Source: Clarkia xantiana subsp. parviflora
Lineage: Eukaryota > Streptophyta > Magnoliopsida > Myrtales > Onagraceae
Direction: 5' to 3'
NCBI GenBank assembly: GCA_036873135.1
Contig: JAPTYO010000008.1
Location: 44,186,441 to 44,250,440, forward strand
Length of the DNA: 64,000 nt
The position numbers and the translations under genes were made by a program. The notes under the pieces were generated by a model. It was given only the letters and a program-made list of their open reading frames with translations, did no database searches and was not told the origin of the DNA. Positions 55,900-64,000 of the stretch are shown one piece after another; position 1 is the stretch's first letter, and each line of letters opens with the position of its first letter.

Positions 55900-58800
55900 G
55901 AAGGGATTCGATAGCGAATAGTCCCGTGGTAACCACAATGTCCTTAAGACTTTTATGGGTTTTTGAAAACTCCATTTGAAGTCTTCCCCTTTTGATAGAT
56001 GTTAGCAAAGTTCTTTTTATCCCTTTCTTATTTTTGATTGGCTTGAGTTTATTCAATTCGTAGCCATTCACTTTTAGTATATCCAATCGATCATAGTCAG
56101 TCTCATCAGCACCCCCCGGCGATCTCACTTGACTACTTCGGATATCCCCGTTTTTTAGGTATTCCCCGAAGGGCCGTTTCAGTTTGTCTGGCGTATAGGG
56201 TTTAAGATCCCCTGGTCCTTTTTGAAGAAACTTTTCCCTTTCCTCTTCAATAGGATCTTGAATAATATTTTCATCTATTTCCTTATTTACAAAAAGTAAT
56301 TCGATTGGTATGATCCGCGGTTTTAATTGATATCTAAGATCCGCTTGGATCAATTCCGGGAAGAACCAACCTTTCAGATTTGAGATGCAATTATTTTTTA
56401 TTTCTGTATTCATTCCCAGCCAATCAAAAAGTGGGCTTTGGTTTTTAGTTCGTTCATCATTTTGCCAATTCAAAAAAACCCCAGGCTTAATACTTTTATT
56501 ACCATTTGCAGCGGTCCAGTACTTAACAGTATCGCCACTATTTGCCGAGGTCCAGTTCTTAGCAGTTGCGGCTTTCTGTTTGAAACCAATTAAACCAGCA
56601 GGCAAAAGTCTCCAATGAATATATTTGCGGTCTGGAAACGTATACAGATCCAGAAGATCATTTTGTACTAAAAAAATTATTGATAAGAGCAATACCTTCT
56701 GGCCTATCAAATAAATTACCTTTCCGCCTATTGTAAGAAATCTTTTGTTTATTATTTATACATAGTGATGACATACTTATCTTCGGAATTAATAGATTGA
56801 TATGAAAAACAATCATAGCTACAGGACTTTATAGAGTTTTTAATAGCCCCGTCTTTTTTGCCTCTTTAAGTCCCGTATCCAAATAAATTTTCTTCATTGT
56901 CTAATGAATTTTCTTCAAAGATTTGTTTTCTTTTTTCATTACAATACCTTTTCTCTAAGTCTGTATTTTCGTCCATACGTTGTTGATTGACTTTAGTTCG
57001 CCATTTTTGGTGGCTTAAGCTATTCAATAGAATTGGAAATACGCTATATTAAAAATGAGCCTTTAACAACCATTTTTTCCATTGATTTTTGCCAGAATTC
57101 AAAAGATTTTTTTGTTTTAATTTTGAATGAAAGATTTCTTGTGCTTCAAAATAATCAGTTATTTCTTTCTTAAGAAAAATGGATGTTCCGTGATATTGAA
57201 GAACATATCTTAACCTATCTAAGTTAATAGGTTGGGTTTGGTATAGGTATAATTTGTAAAATACATATGCTTGGCACACAGAGGATAAGTCTGAATGGCT
57301 TTTTGACTTCTTAGTCTTATTGCTAGCCCAAATATTCGTAAGCTTAATATCATACTCAGAAATCCTAATATCATTATCAGAAAGTGACTCTTTAAAAATC
57401 GAAATAAAGAGATTTTTTTTTTGTTTTAGGTTTGTAAATATTTGTTTTATACACTTTTTCTTTATTAGGTTCAGTCTTGCAAATGGATGTTTCACTCATT
57501 TTTTTTTTGAATTTTCAAAAAAAAGTTGTGGATGGATCTTGCGAATAGAAATGGCACATCGAACGAGATTGAGGTATATCCTTTTAATATTGCTGAATAT
57601 CCTTTTAATGAAAAATAGTAGAACATAATACGATTTTCGGATTCTTAGAAAATAATATTTTTGTCGGATTGATCGAGCCTTTATTCTTTTAAATTTCTTT
57701 AAATTTGTTTTTTTTTCTTGTACTAGTTTATCAGGAGAATCAGGTTCAGGAGTTAAAACTCTTTTCTTTCTTTCTTTTGTAACTTTATCTATGTGATCCC
57801 AGATTTCTCTTAGTTGATTATCCAGATCCGTCAGTTCTTTTTCTGAATCCGCCCCTTTTTCTTCTGACAATGAATCATCTTTCAAAGCTCTAACTGGACC
57901 TTGCAACAACGCTTCGCTAATCCTCTGATTACTCATTCTCAAATTTTGTTTTTTTTAAGGTTATCTATGTCATTTTGAGAAAGAGTCAGCTCAGAGCTTT
58001 CTCTTACTACAAATAATGCAATTGGGTGTCTTTTTGAAAGCTCTATGTTTAGAAATAGAATGCTTTTGATGACCCATTGTTTTGTTTTTTTAAGACGTTT
58101 AGAAAACGTTTGCTTAGAATTCGAGAATGTTTCTTTTCCAATTTTTTATTTTTTTTGAGTGCTTTTCCAATGGGGTTAAAAAATGCTTCCCAATCTGGGG
58201 TTATTGGATCACCGAAAGGGCGGTCGGTTAAGAGTCCAAAACTTGTTAAAAAACGAATCTCCCGGTATTCGATTTTTTTCGGATCTTTTTGACTAGATCG
58301 CGGCGCAACTCTGTCCCAAGGTTTAAGGGAAAAAGGGTTGATGACATGTATCTGAAGACCGTCTAACATCCAGTTTAGTGGCAAGTGTTCGTATCCAAGT
58401 TTGTGTGATACTGCCAGACCATAATAGGTGCATATAGCATACCTTTCTCTCTTCAAACGCGCGAAGTCTATTGCCACTCGGGAGCTTGCAATAATAATAT
58501 ACGGGTTATATTTTCCCCTATTATGAATGAAGGGAATACAATCTTTTTTCTAAGAAAAATATGCATTAATAATATTAAAGCTCTTATGACTTGACCAAAG
58601 TCAATGTTCTCCCACATTTCCATTACATTCTCAATTCGTATCTCATCCTCCAGGTCTTCGTCGATTTTCTCTTTCGGGCTTGTGGTTGACAACCCCAGTA
58701 TTTTCCGTTGTTCCTCCCTATTATCCAAAAACGTCGTGAGCCAGTTTTTTTTTCCAGCTTTTTTAATTATATGTGCTTCAAAAAAGAATTTCGCTTGCAT

Positions 58801-59064
58801 GGCGATGTTGCCAAAAAAAGAAAAAATGGAGCGGCGGCGGAAAGCGAAAAGAGGGGAACGTGGATTGACTTGATATAGGCTACAAACATATGCTTTACGT
58901 CAGTCATGACGCGGGGATCCCTTGATTAGGCCTCGACGATAATCAGATATCTCGCCTAAAAAACGTACCGAATACAACCTTTTTCTCCGCACAGGATTAC
59001 CATACTCATCTTCCAGCGGCCCCGTTTTCCCATTCTTCTCATTAAACACCGCTAGCTTGAATGG
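55900..59064 (-). pseudogene. ycf1: ycf1 (Tic214), NUPT copy 2 (part b)
   Basis: Continues 41955-42322 across gypsy-2. It matches 37666-40840 with a few per cent difference by eye. One open part (56710-55900) encodes LYTFPDRKYIHWRLLPAGLI, FKQKAATAKNWTSANSGDTV and DPIEEEREKFLQKGPGDLKP. Further parts, in several frames, include RLNLIKKKCIKQIFTNLKQK, EIWDHIDKVTKERKKRVLTP and LPLNWMLDGLQIHVINPFSL. Shifts differ from those of copy 1, so the copies decayed independently. It is cut at 59064 by the gypsy-3b LTR. Confidence 0.9.
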
Positions 59065-59860
59065 TGTTAGGTTCTAAGTTTCAAGTCAACGGGCGATCGA
59101 CCTAAACCTTATTCCTCACTGGTGAAACGGCGGGTTCGGTGTTCCTAAGTCCTGTCGTCCTGATTTGTGTCCTTCTGTCCTTCGCCTTCTCTTCTCCACG
59201 CCCCTGCAAGAGGGGCAATATCAAGCACGGAGGGGGGGTGGTGCTTGATGTACCCTCTCCGATGCCTAAGTCAGTACGATATTTTTTAGAGAGATAAAGC
59301 TAGAGAGATTTCAGAGCTAAATTGTATGCTTAGCCAAGATGATCGAATGAATGGTGGAAAGGTTGTATTTATAGGCAACGGTGTCATTAAGGTGGCTTAA
59401 TGACATCGTTAACCTTTAAACACAATTAATTAGCCCTTAATCTCGTAATTAAAACCTTAAAGCACGGAGAGGTTGGCGGAAATAAACTGAGTATCGGAGT
59501 CGGGGAGCGGTGCCGGGACCCTTGGAGGGGGGGGGGGGGGGAGAAAATCCGACCCCCAAGGGTAGGGGTTGGGTGTGGCCATACAACCCCTCCCTAGGGG
59601 AGATCAGGTTGGCTGGCCCGATCTCCCCTAGGGGAGGTCGGGTTGGTCCACCCGATCTCCCCTAGGGGAGGTCGGGTGTGGCCATCCGACCTCACCTAGG
59701 TGAGTTTGCCTCGGTCCGGACGAGTATTTTTGGCCTCGTCTGGACCGTTGGCGTTTCCGCGGGGTGTTTGGGTCGAAGTTTCGATTTACAATCATTGACG
59801 GGGTGATCAAAATAAAACGATTCAGAAGTCAACGGGTTCAAATTGGGCGTATATCCATCA
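59065..59860 (-). mobile_element. Gypsy-3b 3' LTR
   Basis: TGTTAGGTTCTAAG to ATATCCATCA, 796 bp, aligned to 53887-54596. A 15-G run is at 59527-59541. Palindromic CTCCCCTAGGGGAG units (59590-59700) are one copy longer than in gypsy-3a. It is followed by the minus-strand polypurine tract GACTCGGGGGCATG (59861-59874). Confidence 0.88.
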
Positions 59861-59874
59861 CATGCCCCCGAGTC

Positions 59875-60983
59875 AACCAATGGCCTGACCCTTGTTTGAC
59901 TCTATTTTAGGATGGTATGACACGCGCAATTTGAAGCCGGGATTTTACCTTTTGTCAAAATCCTTACTTACCCATGGATGTGTGTCTCTGACTCCGCTCC
60001 CTGTCTTATAAGATAGAGGGATTGTAAATGTTAGAATAGCACGGACACGTGTCCAAGCACGTGTCCGTCTAAGATGGAAATAATAAACCTATCCCCGCCA
60101 TGGGTGTATACTTGGAAAATATACGCTCGCGTGGGGATGCAATATGAATACAGTTAAACGAGTCCATGCTTCAATTTCATGCCGGGATAAGTCTAAGTGG
60201 AGAAAAATTTTAATTTTGGTCTAAAATTTTTCTAAGTATGGGATGCTTAAAAATATACCCATAGAATACTAACTGTGGTAGGTGTGAGTTTAACCGCGGT
60301 TAATGGGAACTAGGGGTATCAGTTTTTAAATCTGACCCTTGAATTTTTCCTTTCTAAAAATCAACGGTGTCGATTTGGCGGTTTTAGAAAAAAAAACCCT
60401 ATTCTCTTGTACTATAAAAGGGGTAAGTGATTACCTCATTCTCGTTGTCCTTTTCTCTTTTACTTTTCTTTTAGGCGGTTATGATCCTTGGTTGGATTCG
60501 TTTCTTGGGACGCGTTTCGTATTGAGGTACGTGCCTTTTGCTTTGTGTAATCGTTGCTTTTGGGAGACGTAATCCCGCCTCCCCTTTAATCGTTTCTTTA
60601 CTTGTCTTGTTTCTTGGTTTGCGGGTCTTCGTGGTGATATAGTCCTGTTTGGTTCATCCTCTTTTCATCCTCTTGCCCCCGTGTTTCTGCTTACTGGCGC
60701 GTGGGGTCTTCTATACTGGGGTTATAACTATCTCCCCTTGCCCCCCTGCCTCTGCTTGTTGGCCAATGGGGTCTCTCTATGCTGGGGGTTATAACTATCT
60801 TCCCTTGCCCCCCTGCCTCTGCTTATTGGCCAGTGGGGTCTTCCCATATCAACTTTCTATTCTTACCTTTTGATTTTGTATTCGTCGTTTTAGGAAAATG
60901 AGTTTCATCTTGTCTCTACTGTCCGTTTTCTGTTTTTCTTGGGCTAAGCTTGCGTTTTTTCGATCAGCAGATCTCCCCGGTGA
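59875..60983 (+). promoter_or_regulatory. Promoter and leader of the gypsy-3b antisense gene
   Basis: No coding frame that I can support. TATA box ACTATAAAAGG (core 60413-60419), preceded by AAATCAACGGTGTCG (about 60358). From about 60660 to 60850 three copies of a roughly 68-bp unit around CTTGCCCCCCTGCCTCTGCT and GGGGTTATAACTATCT occur, likely in the transcribed leader. The first exon was not resolved. Confidence 0.55.
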
Positions 60984-62054
60984 TTGACGAGGAGTAAGAG
61001 GCCTGTACGGGTGGGAGTAGTTAACTCCGGGACCGGACCTTCGATTGCAAAAAGATCGGTTTTTTATGGTGCGGGGAGGTGTCCTCTAATTGGAGGTAAG
61101 GGCGGTGGTGATGTTAGGGTACCATCTTCTTTCTATATTGATGCCCCCCAATCGAGGGTCCGGGAGCCATCTTTTCCTTCTCCCTTGTTTGGTAAGTCCT
61201 GGAATGTCTGAGTTTCCTTAGTGTATATTGGTGTTTACTCTGTTTCTTGTTGTAGGTAGACTCCGTCTTCCGCATCTGAGTCGAAAGGAGCTGTCTCGTC
61301 CTCCTGTTGATGGAATTGTTGGGTCTGAGTGGGCGCCTTATTATGGGCGTGGGGCTCGTTTTGACAATCAATCTTCTTTACAAACTCCTGAGGTTGGAGT
61401 TCGTGTTCTGCAGTCTGCTATTCCTCCTGCAGATCGTGTGCCCCCTTCTAAAGGGTCAGAGGCAGCTTATGAACTGGCTCATGATGTGTTGGCTCGCTAT
61501 GCTTCTGTAACTTTTCTTAACCGTGTTATCCTTTAGGACATTTCTTTTTCATGATTTATCTGTCTCACCCTTTGTTTTTTTCGCAGGGTATTGCCGACCT
61601 TTTTAATTTGTCCGCCCTTGTTAATGATCTTGCTGAGGAGAAGAAGTTGCACGAGGACACTTGTGTCTCCCTTAGTTCGGAGCTTGTTAGTTGTTTGGAG
61701 CGTAGTCGTATCATGGATTTGCAGCGCCGAGATTTGGAGAGTCGTATTGCCTTTCTTAAAGAAGAGGTTGAAGCCTTAAGACAAAAGTCTTATCGCGATG
61801 AAGTACTTCGGGCTGCTGAGTTGGTGTCCCTTGAGGAAATGTTTCGTGTGGAGGAGAAAGGGTGTGCTGTCGCTGAGTATAAGGCTTCCTCCTCTTATCA
61901 GGCTGCTATCGATGTTCGCTGCTCTGTGGCTAAGCGTATTTCTTTAAAGGCGATTCTTGAGCGCATATACATGATTGCTCCTGACTTTCCTTTTTCTCAA
62001 CTTGGTGATTTGTCTGACTTCGCTGTTAGGCATATTGCCAAGATGAGGAAGTAG
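60984..62054 (+). pseudogene. Gypsy-3b antisense gene, 3' exons
   Basis: Exons inferred: about 60992-61191, 61256-61506, 61587-62054, with introns GTAAGT...TTGTAG and GTAACT...TTCGCAG that keep the frame (SPLFG then RLRLPHLSRKEL; YAS then GIADLFNLSALVND). The last exon encodes a coiled coil (LAEEKKLHEDTCVSLSSELV; RRDLESRIAFLKEEVEALRQ) and a globular end FAVRHIAKMRK with TAG at 62052. Position, orientation and a coiled-coil C-terminus match the gypsy-1 antisense gene, but sequence similarity is weak. The N-terminal domain is not recognised here, so this copy may be shortened. Function unknown. Confidence 0.6.
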
Positions 62055-62649
62055 TACACCTATCTCTTGTGGTGGTTTCGCGAGTTTGTGGTTTGGGGTT
62101 TCTCTTAATTTGGGTTGTACTTCTCCTATTTGCCTTCTAGCTTCTTTATGCTTGTCTTTATCGGTTGTGTCGTTACTTTACTTCTCATTAATGTTGCTTG
62201 GCTGAAGTGTCTATGAGGTAGTCTTGAACTTGTATTCATCTTTCTTTATCGAGTTTATCAAGGGTTCCTTCTTGTGGTGTCTTCCTACTACTCTTCCTGA
62301 TGGTGAGTTGCACTTGTCTTTAGAGTTTGAAACTCCACATTTCCTATTTTTGCCGTCTTTGTTTGACACTTGTTTCTTTACTTATGGCATGCATGGCGGG
62401 GTGTTTATCTCCTCTTTTCATGATAACCTCTTGTGCATTTATGTGTAGTTCTTTGGTTATGGACCCTTCCCTTTCTGGTGCTTCCATTTCTTTGCGTTTC
62501 TCTGGTGTTTTCCTTCATCATCATACCTGCTATTTCATCAAGAAAAAACATTATGTGTTCTTCGTACAATCTTTGCATTTCAATTATTTTATCGTGGAAT
62601 CCTTCATAGTATGGTGCGATGATCCCTTCTGTTACCCTTTGAATGATAT
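62055..62649 (-). other. Gypsy-3b region between antisense gene and repeats, no gene
   Basis: T-rich. The part 62460-62640 is shared with gypsy-3a 49340-49520. No credible coding frame. Confidence 0.65.
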
Positions 62650-63215
62650 ATGGTACTGTTAGACCAAAGATACGCTCTTGGTGGGCGTCGAATATATTCA
62701 CGAGACAGGCTCTCGGAGGGCACCAATAGTTAGACCAAAGATACGCTCCTGGTGGGCGTCGAAAACTGTTCACGAGACTGGCTCTCGGAGGGCACTTAAC
62801 GTTTCACAGGATAGGCTCCCGGAGGGCACAAGTTAGACCAAAGATACGCTCCTGGTGGGCGTCAAATCTGGTAGTTTGAAATCTACCTCAAGATACGCTC
62901 TTGGGGGCGTCGAATCTGGTAGTTTGAAATCTACCTCAAGATACGCTCTTGGGGGCGTCGAAATTCGTAGTTTTTAGAAACCACTCTCAAGATACGCTCT
63001 TGGGGGCGTCGAAATTCGTAGTTTTTGGAAACCACTCTCAAGATACGCTCTTGGGGGCGTCGAAGGTCGTAGTATGAAGACTACTCTCAAGATACGCTTT
63101 TGGGGGTGTCGAAGGTCGTAGTATGAAAACTACTCTCAAGATACGCTCTTGGGGGCGTCGAAGGTCGTAGTATGAAAACTACTCTCAAGATACGCTCTTG
63201 GGGGCGTTGAGGGTG
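62650..63215 (-). repeat. Gypsy-3b tandem repeats
   Basis: Two partial copies of the 100-bp unit, then about seven copies of the 48-52 bp CTCAAGATACGCTCTTGGGG unit, as in gypsy-3a but fewer. Confidence 0.92.
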
Positions 63216-63553
63216 TTGCTGACTTGGAAGTCATATCTGTGTAAGGATAACATAATGATTGTTTCACCACCTTCTTTGAAAAATACTTTTGAGTAACTTC
63301 TACTTCATTAGGAGCATTCAAGCTTTATGTACACTTGGGGTGTCTTGGGTGGATCAAGATACCCTTTGGAGGAAATCAAAGATAGTTGTAGAGTCGGAGT
63401 AACTTCTTGAGTTCTCCTTCTCAAAAGTTGTTTTTGGAAAACTTAAATAATTATATGTAATGACTTGAGATAACTCCAAGGATATGGTCTTTTGTTTGTG
63501 CTGTCTTCTTAGACGTAGTACTTCTTTAGGTGTTCTCCACTGAAGGTGTTTGT
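63216..63553 (-). pseudogene. Gypsy-3b tail and last codons of pol
   Basis: 63509-63550 encodes NTFSGEHLKKYYV and stop, the same end as gypsy-1 (FSGEHLKKYHV) and gypsy-2 (FSGEHLKKCHA). 63216-63480 is the untranslated tail shared with gypsy-3a. The homology to pol ends near 63553, so a deletion or breakpoint lies there. Confidence 0.78.
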
Positions 63554-63882
63554 GGAGATCTATGTAGTCAAAAACTAGTTTTTAACTCGTAAAAACGTAC
63601 GATTTAACGTTTTTACAAAGAAAAACGACTTAAGTCGTAACTTAGTTGTAGTCAGAGTAGAAGTGTTGGAGTCGTACCGTGGACTCGTTAAATCGTATGG
63701 AAACGCGTCTATCATGCGTTTTCTCCGTTTCTAACTTTCTATACATCATGTGGGCCATTTTTACATTTAATGAAACAGAGCCCAATAAAGCTCTCGATTT
63801 TTAAGATTTAAATTAATAATCAAATCAATATTGCTTTTGTCTTTATAAGGAGTAGAAGAAAGAAACGCTTAGTTTACTAGAT

Positions 63883-63919
<37 letters not shown>

Positions 63920-64000
63920 AAAGAGATAGAATTATGTTTTTTCTTCATTATTCTTTACCTCAACCAGAAAATCCGAAACTTTAAACTTAGTAATAACTAT
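63554..64000. other. Unassigned sequence with a 32-T run
   Basis: No gene or known repeat recognised. It contains repeated ACTTAAGTCGTAACTTAG-like and TTAACTCGTAAAAACGT words and 32 T at 63886-63917. A T-run could be the tail of a minus-strand retroposon whose body lies to the right, outside the window. Confidence 0.4.

Larger units (their letters stand above)
59065..63553 (-). mobile_element. Gypsy-3b, truncated
   Basis: In element order (minus strand) the surviving parts are pol end (63553-63509), tail, tandem repeats (63215-62650), tail, antisense gene on the plus strand, polypurine tract, 3' LTR (59860-59065). All of gag, protease, RT, RNase H, integrase except the last codons, and the 5' LTR, are absent from the window; the sequence changes at about 63554. 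It inserted into the ycf1 NUPT; the target duplication cannot be tested. Confidence 0.85.

Noticed and set aside
63886..63917. Poly(A) tail of a retrogene
   Set aside because: Only the T-run is visible; any body would lie outside the window and no target duplication can be seen.

Overview
This window is plant nuclear DNA. It is a mosaic of nested LTR retrotransposons and a large piece of chloroplast DNA that moved to the nucleus (a NUPT). The plastid part is AT-rich and carries petA, ndhF, rpl32, trnL-UAG, ccsA, ndhD, psaC, ndhE, ndhG, ndhI, ndhA, ndhH, rps15 and ycf1 in the order of an angiosperm small single-copy region, but almost every reading frame is broken. It is interrupted by a nuclear MITE and nuclear retrotransposons with target-site duplications, so it is not an active chloroplast genome. 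The species cannot be named from this sequence. I see no intact host gene.

Layout. 1-23.8 kb: decayed Ty1/copia sequence, all on the minus strand, arranged as internal region / LTR / internal region / LTR / internal region (LTRs at about 1032-2726 and 19130-20807). A younger Ty3/gypsy element of the Tat type (gypsy-1, 5582-17118) sits inside the copia integrase with a perfect 5-bp duplication (GGCTC). It has 761-bp LTRs that differ at about 12 sites, gag-pol on the minus strand broken by one frameshift, and a spliced antisense gene on the plus strand.

23.8-42.3 kb and 55.9-59.06 kb: the NUPT. It begins with the petA 3' end and its spacer, joined through about 35 nt of filler to the 5' half of ndhF. 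It then runs colinearly through the small single-copy region into ycf1, and continues into a second, head-to-tail copy of ycf1. A 475-bp hAT-like MITE lies in ndhD with an 8-bp duplication.

42.3-55.9 kb: gypsy-2, a plus-strand relative of gypsy-1, inserted in ycf1 copy 2 with a 5-bp duplication (GATAC). It is older (about 29 LTR substitutions) and heavily mutated. Inside it lies gypsy-3a (about 49.3-54.6 kb, minus strand), which lacks reverse transcriptase, RNase H and integrase and instead carries gag, protease and a second gag-like segment in one frame. 59.06-63.55 kb: gypsy-3b, a relative whose 3' LTR interrupts ycf1 copy 2. It has the antisense gene, tandem repeats and only the last codons of pol.

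The three gypsy families share one design: gag-pol, then a tandem-repeat tract, then an antisense gene with its own TATA box and introns, then polypurine tract and 3' LTR. The antisense gene and the repeat core shared between families are the most interesting parts. Order of events inferred from nesting: copia array and plastid insertion, then gypsy-2 and gypsy-3b into the plastid DNA, gypsy-3a into gypsy-2; gypsy-1 entered the copia array separately and is the youngest by LTR divergence.
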